DNA of 64,000 bases, taken from the NCBI RefSeq assembly GCF_009650135.1, contig NZ_CP045871.1, forward strand, positions 2,175,001-2,239,000, written 5' to 3'. The notes under the pieces were generated by a model that worked only from the letters and a program-made list of their open reading frames with translations, ran no database searches and had not been told where the DNA came from. Both the position numbers and the translations under genes were made by a program. This DNA is from Litorivicinus lipolyticus. GTDB lineage: Bacteria; Pseudomonadota; Gammaproteobacteria; Pseudomonadales; Litorivicinaceae. Shown piece by piece: positions 27,254 through 35,571 of the stretch (positions are counted from its first letter, which is position 1; each line of letters begins with the position of its first letter).

Positions 27254-28490
27254 CCTAGTATTCGCGACCTTGGCCCACGCCGCGCCCTTGGATCGCGTGG
27301 TCGCGATCGTCGAGCAGTCCCCGGTGCTGGCCTCGGACATCGACAATCGATTGACGCTGCTGCAAATCCAAAGTGCTCGCCAAAACCGCAGCTTCCCCGA
27401 GGTCAACACGGACCTGCGAACACGCATTTTGGATCGTCTGATCGACGAGCAGGCGCTGCGCAACGAAGCCATTCGCCAGGGCTTTAGCGTCACGGACGAG
27501 CAAGTTAACGAAGGCTTGCTGCGGTTGGCCCAAAGCCTCGGCGTCGATGGCGGCATCGCATCGCTGGCCCGGGAGCTGACACCGTTGGGGCTGCCATTTG
27601 ACCGGGTCCGCGAAGAGACCCGCACCGAATTACTGATCAGCGCCGTCCAACGCCGCGCCGTCAGCAACCAGATCAGTGTCAGCGACCAAGAAGCTCGCGC
27701 CCTGATCGAACGCGAAGGCCTCAATCAAGGCCAGGTGCAGCTGTCCGAGATTTTTGTCGCGCTGCCCAGCGCACCCACACCCGAACAGATCAACCAAGGC
27801 CAGCAGCGGATTTTGGGGCTGGCCCAAGCCCTCGAAAACGGCGCAGACTTTGACCAATTGGCGACCCAAGCCAGCGACGGCGCCCAGGCTATCACCGGCG
27901 GTGACCTCGGCTGGCGTGAAGTGTCCGGCTTAGCCGACGCCTTCCGTAACGCCCTGACCGGGACCAACAGCCGCGGCATCACCCAGCCCTTCCGTTCGCG
28001 CGCCGGCTTCCACCTGCTCCAACTCAACGGCAAACGCGGCTCGGAAACGGTGCTGATTGGCGAGGCCCTCGCGCGTCATATTCTGCTGCGACCGGACGCC
28101 ATTACCGACGTCGAGGCGACTCGCTTGCGCGCCATCGAGCTGCGCACCGAACTGGCCGGCGGGGCTGACTTTGGTGAACTGGCCAAGGCGTTTTCGACCG
28201 ACCCGGTCTCGGCTTCAAAAGGCGGCTTGCTGGGATGGTCCGACCCCAGCCTGTACGTGCCCGCATTCGCCGCCCAAGTGTCGAACCTGCCGCTGAACAC
28301 CGTCAGTGAGCCGATCGAAACGCGCTTTGGCTGGCACCTGATTGAAGTGCTCGACCGGCGCACCGTCGAGAGCGAAAACACCGGCCAGCTGCAACGCGCC
28401 AAACAGATCATTATTGACCGTCAGGCCGACGAGATCATTGCCGCCTGGACCCGCCAAGTTGTCGAATCCAGCTACATCGAGCGCCTGTGA
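27228..28490 (+). CDS. surA: Periplasmic chaperone/peptidyl-prolyl isomerase SurA
   Basis: SurA escorts unfolded outer-membrane proteins such as LptD through the periplasm. The 420-residue product has a signal peptide (MNPVLFAISLVFATLAHA), the SurA N-domain (LDRVVAIVEQSPVLASDIDNRL), and two parvulin domains (about 170-270 and 280-385, each with the GGDLGW/GGLLGW signature). ATG 27228 gives the signal sequence; a TTG nine bases upstream is possible. It overlaps lptD by 26 bases and rsmA by four. Confidence 0.95.
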   Translation: MNPVLFAISLVFATLAHAAPLDRVVAIVEQSPVLASDIDNRLTLLQIQSARQNRSFPEVNTDLRTRILDRLIDEQALRNEAIRQGFSVTDEQVNEGLLRLAQSLGVDGGIASLARELTPLGLPFDRVREETRTELLISAVQRRAVSNQISVSDQEARALIEREGLNQGQVQLSEIFVALPSAPTPEQINQGQQRILGLAQALENGADFDQLATQASDGAQAITGGDLGWREVSGLADAFRNALTGTNSRGITQPFRSRAGFHLLQLNGKRGSETVLIGEALARHILLRPDAITDVEATRLRAIELRTELAGGADFGELAKAFSTDPVSASKGGLLGWSDPSLYVPAFAAQVSNLPLNTVSEPIETRFGWHLIEVLDRRTVESENTGQLQRAKQIIIDRQADEIIAAWTRQVVESSYIERL

Positions 28491-29281
28491 ACCACAAAGC
28501 ACGTAAGCGTTTCGGTCAGAACTTCCTGACCGATCAACGCGTATTGGATCAAATCCAAGCCGCCATCCGGATTCGCCCCGGGCAACACCTGATCGAAGTC
28601 GGCCCTGGCTTGGGCGCCCTGACCGAACGTTTGATGGCGGCGGACCGCCTTAGCTTGATTGAATTGGATCGTGATCTGGCGGTCGGGTTGCGTGCGGCCT
28701 TTGCCGACAACCCGTCGGTTAATCTGGTCGAGGGCGACGCCCTGCATGTTGACCTGGACGCGATCGCGGATGCCGACGTCGACAATCCGGCCCTGGCCAT
28801 TCGGCTGGTTGGCAACCTGCCGTACAACGTCGGCACCGCCTTAGTGCTGCGCTTTTTACAGTGGGGCCGCGCGCTGGACATGACCTTCATGCTGCAAAAA
28901 GAAGTCGTTCAGCGCCTGTGCGCCCAGGTCGGTGATCGCCACTACGGACGTTTGGCCATTGTCACCTCTTGCTATGCGCGCACCGAGCAACTATTCGATG
29001 TGCCACCAACCGCGTTTGATCCGCCACCCAAGGTCGACAGCGCCATTGTCCGACTGACGCCCATCGACGACCCAGGCTTTGCCATCACCTCGATGGACAT
29101 GTTGGAGCGCGTCACCCAAGCGGCCTTTGGCCAGCGCCGCAAAACCTTGCGCAACAGCCTTAAACCGCTGATTGACGAAAGCGTGCTGGTGTCGCTCGAC
29201 ATCAACCCCGCTGCGCGCGCCGAGACACTGACGCCGCTTGAATTTGCGCGCATCAGCAACCACTTATCTGCGCATGAATGA
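28487..29281 (+). CDS. rsmA: 16S rRNA (adenine1518-N6/adenine1519-N6)-dimethyltransferase
   Basis: RsmA (KsgA) dimethylates two adjacent adenines in the 3' helix of 16S rRNA during 30S maturation. The 264-residue protein has FGQNFLTDQ, the SAM loop VGPGLGALTE, and the catalytic NLPYNVGTAL motif. GTG 28487 overlaps the surA stop (GTGA). pdxA, usual between surA and this gene in relatives, is absent here. Confidence 0.95.
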   Translation: MNHKARKRFGQNFLTDQRVLDQIQAAIRIRPGQHLIEVGPGLGALTERLMAADRLSLIELDRDLAVGLRAAFADNPSVNLVEGDALHVDLDAIADADVDNPALAIRLVGNLPYNVGTALVLRFLQWGRALDMTFMLQKEVVQRLCAQVGDRHYGRLAIVTSCYARTEQLFDVPPTAFDPPPKVDSAIVRLTPIDDPGFAITSMDMLERVTQAAFGQRRKTLRNSLKPLIDESVLVSLDINPAARAETLTPLEFARISNHLSAHE

Positions 29282-29642
29282 TTTACGCTACCAGGTCGAA
29301 GTGACCGCCAAACCGACCTACAAAGGCCAACAAAACGGCCACTACGCGTTTGTCTACGAAATTTCGATTCACAATGCCGGCAGTTTCAGTGCTCAACTGC
29401 TGAACCGGCATTGGCTGATCACCGATGGCAACGGCAAGACCGAAGAGGTCAAAGGCCCCGGTGTAATTGGCGAACAACCGGTGCTGGTGCCTGGCGATAC
29501 CTACACCTACACCTCGGGCGCCCTGCTGAAAACTGAGGTCGGCAGCATGCGCGGCCAATTCGAGATGCAGGCCGACGACGGCCACCGCTTTATGGCGCCA
29601 ATACGGGCGTTCACCCTCGCGGTACCCGGCGCGCTTAACTAA
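29274..29642 (+). CDS. apaG: ApaG protein
   Basis: A 122-residue immunoglobulin-like beta protein of the ApaG family. The biochemical role is not established, but it is almost always encoded with apaH. Typical segments are FVYEISIHNAG, LLNRHWLITDGNGK, GVIGEQPVLVPGDTYTYTSG and the glycine-rich end. ATG 29274 overlaps the rsmA stop by eight bases, and apaH starts at the base after its stop. Confidence 0.93.
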   Translation: MNDLRYQVEVTAKPTYKGQQNGHYAFVYEISIHNAGSFSAQLLNRHWLITDGNGKTEEVKGPGVIGEQPVLVPGDTYTYTSGALLKTEVGSMRGQFEMQADDGHRFMAPIRAFTLAVPGALN

Positions 29643-30455
29643 ATGGGACGCCGGCTTGCCATTGGCGATGTCCAAGGCTGCTGGCACAGCTTGCAGCACC
29701 TGCTGGATGTGATGAACTGCAGCGCCGACGATCAGCTGTGGCTGGCCGGCGATCTGTGCAACCGCGGCACCGGTTCACTTGAGGTCCTTCGATTTTGCCG
29801 TCAACGCCAGGTCACGGCGGTCCTGGGCAATCATGACCTGCACCTGCTGGCGTGTTATTTCAACGCCGCCGACAGCCACCGCAAAGACACCCTGGCAGCG
29901 GTGCTGGCCGCCCCGGATATTCGCGACATTGTCGATTGGTTGCTGGCGCAGCCGCTGGTAGTGGTTGAGGGTGACTGCTGGATGGCCCACGCCGGGCGCT
30001 GGCCCGGCTTCAGCATGCCGGAATGGCAGCGCCTCGCCGGCGACACCCAGCGCGCCTGGCAAGCCGATCCCGAAGCGTTTTTCCGTCAGATGTATGGCAA
30101 CCATCCCGCCCACTTAGACGACGCCCGTAGCGACGCTGAGCGCTGGCGCTTTTGCGTCAATGCCAGCACGCGGATGCGCGTGCTCGACGCCGACCTACGG
30201 CTGAACCTGGCGTTCAAAGGCGAGCTGGCCGAGCGTCCGGCCGGCTCCAATGCCTGGTTTGATTACCCCTGTCCCGAGGATGGCATACGCCTTGGTGTGT
30301 TTGGCCACTGGGCGGCGCTTGGTGCCGGACGTCCGCGGCCGGACTTGGTCGCGCTGGACAGCGGCTGTGTATGGGGATCGGGATTGACCGCATTGGATTT
30401 GGACAGCGCCGAGTGGCACCACGTAGCAACCGACCCGAGAGACCTGAATGATTAA
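29643..30455 (+). CDS. apaH: Symmetrical bis(5'-nucleosyl)-tetraphosphatase
   Basis: ApaH cleaves Ap4A to two ADP and can remove Np4 caps from RNA. The 270-residue calcineurin-like phosphoesterase keeps metal motifs GDVQGCW, GDLCNRG and GNHDLHLL. The usual RGPDS after the second motif is RGTGS here, a mild change. The 3' end overlaps glpE by eight bases. Confidence 0.94.
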   Translation: MGRRLAIGDVQGCWHSLQHLLDVMNCSADDQLWLAGDLCNRGTGSLEVLRFCRQRQVTAVLGNHDLHLLACYFNAADSHRKDTLAAVLAAPDIRDIVDWLLAQPLVVVEGDCWMAHAGRWPGFSMPEWQRLAGDTQRAWQADPEAFFRQMYGNHPAHLDDARSDAERWRFCVNASTRMRVLDADLRLNLAFKGELAERPAGSNAWFDYPCPEDGIRLGVFGHWAALGAGRPRPDLVALDSGCVWGSGLTALDLDSAEWHHVATDPRDLND

Positions 30456-30765
30456 ATTTTTGAACCCAACCGAGGCTGAGGCGCTGTACCTGGACGAGTC
30501 GGCCGAGTGGCTCGACATTCGCGATCCCGCCAGCTTCAGTGCCGGTCACATCAGCCGCGCCCGGCCGCTGGACAACGACACCGTCGGCGACTTTATTGCG
30601 CGCACCGACAAGGCCGCACCGGTCGTGGTGTGCTGCTATCACGGCAATTCCAGCCAGCAGGCCGCGGCCTACCTAATGAGCCAAGGCTTTGAAACCGTGT
30701 ACAGCCTGAACGGCGGGTTTGAGGAGTGGAAAGTGACCCACCCCGAACGCGTTTCAGCGTCCTAG
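30448..30765 (+). CDS. glpE: Thiosulfate sulfurtransferase GlpE (single-domain rhodanese)
   Basis: A 105-residue rhodanese that transfers sulfane sulfur from thiosulfate to cyanide or thioredoxin. The active-site loop is CCYHGNSSQ, with the persulfide cysteine the second C, as in E. coli GlpE. DIRDPASFSAGHI is the substrate-side motif. The last 12 bases overlap the convergent FlgT-like gene. Confidence 0.92.
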   Translation: MIKFLNPTEAEALYLDESAEWLDIRDPASFSAGHISRARPLDNDTVGDFIARTDKAAPVVVCCYHGNSSQQAAAYLMSQGFETVYSLNGGFEEWKVTHPERVSAS

Positions 30766-31653
30766 GGCGATATCCCCCGGCTGCAAGTTGATGACCTCGG
30801 CGCGTGCCGACAAGGTCGCCAGACTGCGCTCGGGCAGCACCTCGACCAGAGTGATTTTATCGTCAATGGGATTGGTTCGGTAGGCGGTTGAATCGCCAAA
30901 CCGACGCGCCTGAACCAACGCCAAGTCCAGCACGTCACCCGCTTCCAATCCCAGATCTGAGCCTGCGCCTATTTCAACCTCTGTGCCGCGCGCGGTAATG
31001 ATCGGCAAGCTAACCGGCTCGCACGCTAGCTGCGCATTCATCCGCGCCGCAAAGTCGCTGACGGGACGTAACTGCTCGTGGCTGAAGCGCACGATATGCT
31101 TGCCGACCCGACGTGGCAACTGGGCGGAGACCGCCAAATTCTCAGCGGCAACCCGCGTACCTCGGCGCAAATCGTACAGCTCCAGCGTCACCCCCAGCTC
31201 GACCGCGGACTTGGCCCCGGCACGGGCTTGGGTCCAGTTGACCAGGCGCACGATCGGATCACGTTCGTTGTTTAGGCTAGCGCGCGGCCGATCAATCCGA
31301 GGCAACAACAGGTATTGGGCGGCATGCTGGCGGCCGAGCACGGTCAAGGCGCGACGACGCTCTTGGTCAGACAGCGACAGCAACTCCAGCCCGCGCATAA
31401 ATCGGATATCAAAATCTGTGTGCTGGTGCATCACCCTTAAAAAAGTGTCGTCAAAGGCATCGTGCAGACTGCGCCAGGCCAGTGGCACAGAGCCCGCCAG
31501 TTGAACCGGGAATACGATCATGCGGTGGCGATAGCGGCTTTGCTGATCCGCCTCACACAGCGTCAGTCCTCCGCGCAGTAGTTGCCACGACTCGGCCTGA
31601 GCCATCGGCACCGTCGCAACCCACACCAACCACAACCAACCCACTATGCGCAC
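30754..31653 (-). CDS. FlgT-like flagellar H-ring protein, short form
   Basis: A 299-residue exported protein (signal peptide about residues 1-20). It resembles the middle and C-terminal domains of Vibrio FlgT, a flagellar basal-body H-ring component: a QYLLLPRID-type middle domain, a cysteine in AQLACEPVSLP, and the closing beta domain IGAGSDLGLEAGDVLDL with LSARAEVINLQPGDIALG. The N-terminal FlgT domain seems to be missing. GTG 31653 has GGAGG seven bases upstream. The transposase-derived gene ends only 20 bases before it, so they may be co-transcribed. No other flagellar gene is in the window. Confidence 0.65.
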   Translation of the reverse strand: MRIVGWLWLVWVATVPMAQAESWQLLRGGLTLCEADQQSRYRHRMIVFPVQLAGSVPLAWRSLHDAFDDTFLRVMHQHTDFDIRFMRGLELLSLSDQERRRALTVLGRQHAAQYLLLPRIDRPRASLNNERDPIVRLVNWTQARAGAKSAVELGVTLELYDLRRGTRVAAENLAVSAQLPRRVGKHIVRFSHEQLRPVSDFAARMNAQLACEPVSLPIITARGTEVEIGAGSDLGLEAGDVLDLALVQARRFGDSTAYRTNPIDDKITLVEVLPERSLATLSARAEVINLQPGDIALGR

Positions 31654-31673
31654 GCGTCGCCCTCCGTTTGAGA

Positions 31674-32336
31674 CTATATCGGACAGGCACGCAGAAGCTT
31701 AAGTAGGTCCGGTAATGGATCGCGCCCGAGGTAACCGTGACGCCACTCAGATTCTTTAAGGTGCAAGTAAAGGTGGGTTTTCGGCCAGCCTTGGCTCGCG
31801 ACCATACGCCCACGAATACTGGCGCTGAGCTGCTCAAGCGACAGAGGGTGCAGTGGATCCGAGGCGACCGAGTGTGGCGACGTGCACAGGCGGCGCACGC
31901 GCCCAGTGTCCAGGTCAATCAACCCCTGATAGCCCCAGCAATCGAGCGAACGGCTGGCCGGGATTTGGCCATAGAGGATCCGAAAGGCCTGGCTGGCATT
32001 GTCCGCATTGACCCATTCACAGACCAGTTGATGCTGAACCCGGCGCACCCCGACCAAGCGTGGCACCGTTTCCCCGCACTGCGGCCGGCGACCGCGCACG
32101 CGTCGCTCCCGAGCAACAATCGACAGCGGCGCAAAGGGGTTCAATCGTTCTCGTTCGCGCGCGATCCGGCGGCGTAATCGCTGATAAATCGAATTGACCG
32201 ACTTGGTGCTGACGCCGACCTCGACGGACAGGCGCGATGCGCTGTCGCCGCGTGCGAAACCGGCGACGATCTGCATAAAACTCGGCAACGACAGCCGGGC
32301 ACGTTGGCACAGGGGATTGCGGACAGGCGCATTCAT
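31674..32336 (-). CDS. Transposase-derived protein (IS1016/IS1595-like), catalytic residues lost
   Basis: A 220-residue protein with the plan of an IS1016-type transposase. An N-terminal helix-turn-helix (SRLSVEVGVSTKSVNSIYQRLRRRI) is followed by a core with SLDCWGYQGL (second-Asp region) and the C-terminal signature LYLHLKESEWRHGYLG. The first catalytic segment (normally EADESYFGG) is ERRVRGRR, and the usual EWRFN end is EWRHG, so cutting activity is unlikely. The frame is uninterrupted, the length is normal, and GGAG precedes ATG 32336 by six bases. It is therefore expressed rather than decaying. A DNA-binding or regulatory role is inferred. Confidence 0.65.
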   Translation of the reverse strand: MNAPVRNPLCQRARLSLPSFMQIVAGFARGDSASRLSVEVGVSTKSVNSIYQRLRRRIARERERLNPFAPLSIVARERRVRGRRPQCGETVPRLVGVRRVQHQLVCEWVNADNASQAFRILYGQIPASRSLDCWGYQGLIDLDTGRVRRLCTSPHSVASDPLHPLSLEQLSASIRGRMVASQGWPKTHLYLHLKESEWRHGYLGRDPLPDLLKLLRACPI

Positions 32337-32354
32337 AATCGACTCCTTGTAAAC

Positions 32355-32373
32355 TGGCGCCATTGTCGCGCCA
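32355..32373. promoter_or_regulatory. 19-bp hyphenated palindrome TGGCGC-N7-GCGCCA
   Basis: TGGCGC (32355-32360) and GCGCCA (32368-32373) are perfect inverted arms around seven bases. It lies in the divergent region between the transposase-derived gene and cca. It could be an operator for the helix-turn-helix protein next to it; no binding data exist. Confidence 0.4.
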
Positions 32374-32407
32374 TCTAGGCCGGCTCCCGTTAAATAGGCG
32401 ACTGTGC

Positions 32408-33430
32408 GTGTACGACTTTCCTGACGACCCTGTAGTCGAAGGCCTGACTGTTTTATTGGTCGGCGGCGCGGTCCGCGATCTGTTGTTGAAGCGCCCGTTT
32501 CACGAGCGCGACTGGGTCGTCGTCGGCGCCAGTCCCGAGGCCATGCTGGCACGTGGATTTCAGCGCGTTGGCAAAGACTTCCCGGTGTTTTTGCACCCAA
32601 TGACGCACGAGGAGTACGCGCTGGCCCGGACCGAACGCAAAACCGCGGCGGGCCACCAAGGCTTTGAGTTCCATGCAACGCCCGAGGTCACCCTGGAACA
32701 GGATTTAAGCCGCCGCGACTTCACCATCAACGCCATGGCGATCGACCGCGACGGTCAGCTTCACGACCCCTATCAGGGTCACCAGGCACTCATGGATCGC
32801 GTGCTACGGCCGGTCAGCGCAGCCTTTTTGGAGGACCCGTTGCGGCTGATTCGTGCGGCACGCTTTATGGCCCAGTTGCCCGGTTTCCGCGCCGCTCCCG
32901 AGCTAATTGATGTGATAGCGCAGATGCGCCCGGAGCTTAAGCACCTGTCGGTCGAGCGGCTGTGGAAAGAAGCGACCAAGGCGTTCACCGGCGACGCCCG
33001 GGTGTTTTTTCAAACGCTCAACGAGTGGCAGCTGGATCAGGCTTTGGCGTTGCCCACTTTTTGGCTACCGGCAGCGGCCAGTGACGGCACCATGGACGGA
33101 CAATTGGCCAGCTGGAATGCCGCCGCACCCGAACCCTTGGCATGGCCCGGTGCCTGGCGCGCACCCAACGCGACCCTGGATTTAATGGCCGACGCCCGGG
33201 CGTGGGCACGCACCCCCGAGCTGCGCCCGGCATTGATGCTGCGCACCGGCGTGATTAAAAACACACCGCGTTGGCAACGCCTTGCCGGCTGGATTGACGA
33301 CCCGGCCTTGGCGCCCAAAATCGCCCGGGCCCGGACCATTAGCGCCGCCGACTTCGCCGATCGGCACCAGGGGCCGGCCTTGGGTCAGGCGCTCAACAGC
33401 GCCTGGCTCAGTGCGCTTGCTGGCGAGTAA
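32408..33430 (+). CDS. cca: CCA tRNA nucleotidyltransferase
   Basis: Cca adds or repairs the 3' CCA of tRNAs. The N-terminal polymerase-beta-like head is well kept: [44 protein letters not shown] and [11 protein letters not shown]. The C-terminal third is divergent. I see no HD phosphohydrolase domain as in E. coli Cca, giving about 340 residues. The start is uncertain: GTG 32408 is used, TTG 32363 is farther out, and neither has a good ribosome-binding site. The last 23 bases overlap the convergent folB. Confidence 0.9.
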   Translation: MYDFPDDPVVEGLTVLLVGGAVRDLLLKRPFHERDWVVVGASPEAMLARGFQRVGKDFPVFLHPMTHEEYALARTERKTAAGHQGFEFHATPEVTLEQDLSRRDFTINAMAIDRDGQLHDPYQGHQALMDRVLRPVSAAFLEDPLRLIRAARFMAQLPGFRAAPELIDVIAQMRPELKHLSVERLWKEATKAFTGDARVFFQTLNEWQLDQALALPTFWLPAAASDGTMDGQLASWNAAAPEPLAWPGAWRAPNATLDLMADARAWARTPELRPALMLRTGVIKNTPRWQRLAGWIDDPALAPKIARARTISAADFADRHQGPALGQALNSAWLSALAGE

Positions 33431-33767
33431 TGCGCACCCCGAGCGAGGTGGTCCCGGCAACCGCGCCGGGTTTGTGCAAGGTCAGCGTTAACCGTGACAG
33501 GCCAAAGGTCTGCAATAAATCTTGGGCGACGGCCTCGGCAATCGTCTCGATCAGCAGCGGCTGCATGCTCGAGACCAGCGCACGCACGCGCTGACTGACG
33601 GCATCATAATTCAGCGCCAATTCCAGGTTATCGCTGGCCCCGGCCGGTCGATTGTCCCAATCCATGTCCAGGTCGATCAGTAACTGGCGCGGGGCAACCC
33701 GCTCAAAATCGTAAACACCGACGATGGTTTCGCACACCAATCCCGTGACAAAGACCGAATCAGACAT
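33408..33767 (-). CDS. folB: Dihydroneopterin aldolase
   Basis: FolB splits 7,8-dihydroneopterin to 6-hydroxymethyl-dihydropterin in folate synthesis. The 119-residue protein shows the family pattern [19 protein letters not shown], a conserved tyrosine in [24 protein letters not shown] and [18 protein letters not shown] (catalytic Lys). ATG 33767 overlaps tsaD by eight bases. plsY, often between folB and tsaD in relatives, is absent. Confidence 0.93.
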   Translation of the reverse strand: MSDSVFVTGLVCETIVGVYDFERVAPRQLLIDLDMDWDNRPAGASDNLELALNYDAVSQRVRALVSSMQPLLIETIAEAVAQDLLQTFGLSRLTLTLHKPGAVAGTTSLGVRITRQQAH

Positions 33768-34773
33768 GTGACAACTCCTGCAATGGCCAGCGTGGGCGCG
33801 GCCCTGGGTAACCTTCATCCGCCTGTCCGGCGTGGATTCGCTGGGCCCCTGCATAGGCGATCATGGCACCGTTATCGGTGCAGTACGCCAGCGGCGGGTA
33901 GAAAAGTTCAGCGTCCAATTGTGCTAAGCGCGCACGTAACCGTAGGTTCGCCGCCACCCCGCCGGCCATCACCAGCCGCGTCAGGCCGGTTTCAGCAAGC
34001 GCACGTTTACACTTGATAAACAGCGTTTCCGCCACGGTGTGCTCGAACGCCGCCGCCAAATCGGCCGCGTCTTGGTCGCCGACACGCCCGTCCACCGCCA
34101 ATTTTTTGGCCTGAACTAGGGCCTGGGTTTTGAGCCCACTAAACGACAAATCCAAGCCCGGGCGATCGACCATGGGGCGCGTCATTTTAAAGCGCAGCGG
34201 GTCCCCGCGTTCTGCCAGCTTGGCCAGGTGCGGCCCGCCTGGGTACGGCAGATCCAATAGTTTTGCGACCTTGTCAAAGGCTTCGCCGGTGGCGTCATCG
34301 ATAGTGCCACCCAGCAGTCGGTACTGACCAACCCCAAGGACCTCGATGAACTGGCTGTGGCCGCCGGACACCAGTAACGCCACAAACGGAAATGGCGGCG
34401 GGTTATCCGACAGCATCGGCGCCAACAAGTGGCCTTCAAGGTGATGCACACCCAGTGCCGGAATGCCCAAGCGTGCCGCCAGCCCGCGCGCGGTGCTGAT
34501 GCCGACCAACAACGCCCCGACCAAACCGGGGCCGCGGGTGTAGGCGACGCCATCCAAATCAGCGGCGACAATGCCGGCCTCGTCCAAGGCCGCATCAATC
34601 AGCCACGGCAGCTTGCGGACATGGTCGCGCGAGGCCAATTCCGGCACCACGCCGCCGTACTCGGCGTGCGTTGCGGCCTGGGTGTAGAGTTGATGGCTGC
34701 GCAAGCCACGCGTCGTGTGATAGACCGCAACACCGGTTTCGTCACAGCTGGTCTCAATGCCTAAGATATTCAT
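33760..34773 (-). CDS. tsaD: tRNA N6-adenosine threonylcarbamoyltransferase subunit TsaD
   Basis: TsaD, with TsaB and TsaE, transfers threonylcarbamoyl to A37 of ANN-decoding tRNAs. The 337-residue protein opens with [16 protein letters not shown], has [16 protein letters not shown], the metal-binding [17 protein letters not shown] and the C-terminal [13 protein letters not shown]. It is divergent from rpsU, the common arrangement upstream of the macromolecular synthesis operon. Confidence 0.96.
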   Translation of the reverse strand: MNILGIETSCDETGVAVYHTTRGLRSHQLYTQAATHAEYGGVVPELASRDHVRKLPWLIDAALDEAGIVAADLDGVAYTRGPGLVGALLVGISTARGLAARLGIPALGVHHLEGHLLAPMLSDNPPPFPFVALLVSGGHSQFIEVLGVGQYRLLGGTIDDATGEAFDKVAKLLDLPYPGGPHLAKLAERGDPLRFKMTRPMVDRPGLDLSFSGLKTQALVQAKKLAVDGRVGDQDAADLAAAFEHTVAETLFIKCKRALAETGLTRLVMAGGVAANLRLRARLAQLDAELFYPPLAYCTDNGAMIAYAGAQRIHAGQADEGYPGPRPRWPLQELSHV

Positions 34774-34797
34774 CCGGCAACCCTATGTCCGAAAGCC

Positions 34798-34826
34798 TTG
34801 ATGTTCAATCCATTCATCTGTATGTT
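34798..34826 (+). promoter_or_regulatory. Sigma-70 promoter of the rpsU-yqeY-dnaG-rpoD operon
   Basis: TTGATG (34798-34803) and TATGTT (34821-34826) with a 17-base spacer. Transcription would start near 34833, leaving a leader of about 47 bases before rpsU that contains the hairpin at 34840-34853. Confidence 0.6.
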
Positions 34827-34839
34827 TTCGCGCCCTTAT

Positions 34840-34853
34840 GGGTCAAAAGACCC
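34840..34853 (+). promoter_or_regulatory. Leader hairpin GGGTC-AAAA-GACCC upstream of rpsU
   Basis: Perfect 5-bp stem with an AAAA loop, just downstream of the predicted transcription start and 26 bases before the GTG start of rpsU. There is no U-run after it, so it is not a terminator. It could protect the mRNA 5' end or affect rpsU translation. Confidence 0.4.
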
Positions 34854-34879
34854 TGACTAACCTAGAGAGGTGAATACCT

Positions 34880-35095
34880 GTGCCGTTCGTTAAAGTCAAA
34901 GACAACGAGCCTTTTGACGTAGCCCTACGTCGTTTTAAGCGTTCATGCGAAAAAGCGGGAGTTCTGAGCGATGTACGTCGCCGTGAATTCTACGAAAAGC
35001 CCACGTCAGTGCGTAAGCGCAAGGCGGCGGCTGCGGTTAAGCGTCACTTGAAAAAGTTGTCACGCGAAACCAAAAAGTTCGAACGTTTGTACTAA
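34880..35095 (+). CDS. rpsU: 30S ribosomal protein S21
   Basis: A 71-residue, strongly basic ribosomal protein that helps the 30S subunit engage mRNA. The sequence [20 protein letters not shown] through [16 protein letters not shown] is the standard S21. The start is GTG 34880 with AGAGG upstream. It is the first gene of the macromolecular synthesis operon. Confidence 0.97.
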   Translation: MPFVKVKDNEPFDVALRRFKRSCEKAGVLSDVRRREFYEKPTSVRKRKAAAAVKRHLKKLSRETKKFERLY

Positions 35096-35111
35096 GGTTT
35101 AGCCCTCAACC

Positions 35112-35558
35112 ATGAGTGAGCTAAAGGCACAGTTAACCGCCGCCATGAAAGACGCGATGCGAGCGAAGGACAAACTTCGCTTAGGCACCGTGCGCATGGC
35201 GCTGGCTGCACTGAACCAAAAGGAAATCGACGAGCGGGTTGTACTGACCGACGCCGATGTTCTTGCGATCGTCACGAAGCTGGTTAAGCAACGTGACGAC
35301 TCTGCTACCCAATTCCGCGATGCAGGCCGCCCCGAGCTGGCCGATCAGGAAGAAGCGGAAGCTGAAATTTTAAAGACCTTTTTGCCCTCCCCCCTGTCGG
35401 AGGATGAATTGGCCGCACTGATCGATCAAGCCATGAGCGAGATCGGTGCAACCAGCATGGCCCAAATGGGTGCCGTGATGGCTTGGCTGCGACCCCATGT
35501 CACCGGGCGCGCCGACCTCGGCCAACTCAGCGGCAAAATCAAAAGCCGGTTAGGCTAA
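35112..35558 (+). CDS. yqeY: GatB/YqeY domain protein
   Basis: A 148-residue helical protein of the YqeY family, related to the tRNA-binding tail of the GatB amidotransferase subunit. Typical segments are AMKDAMRAKDKLRLGTVRMALAAL, KQRDDSATQFRDAGRPELADQE and MGAVMAWLRPHVTGRADLGQLS. A tRNA-linked role is inferred from the domain only. It lies between rpsU and dnaG, as in Pseudomonas. Confidence 0.92.
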   Translation: MSELKAQLTAAMKDAMRAKDKLRLGTVRMALAALNQKEIDERVVLTDADVLAIVTKLVKQRDDSATQFRDAGRPELADQEEAEAEILKTFLPSPLSEDELAALIDQAMSEIGATSMAQMGAVMAWLRPHVTGRADLGQLSGKIKSRLG

Positions 35559-35571
35559 GGTCACCGTCCGC

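Noticed and set aside
31674..32336. An active insertion sequence
   Set aside because: The catalytic segments are replaced, I see no terminal inverted repeats or target duplication around it, and there is only one copy in the window.
34774..34879. A LexA site before rpsU, as in E. coli
   Set aside because: No CTGT-N8-ACAG element is present; only the promoter and the GGGTC/GACCC hairpin are seen.
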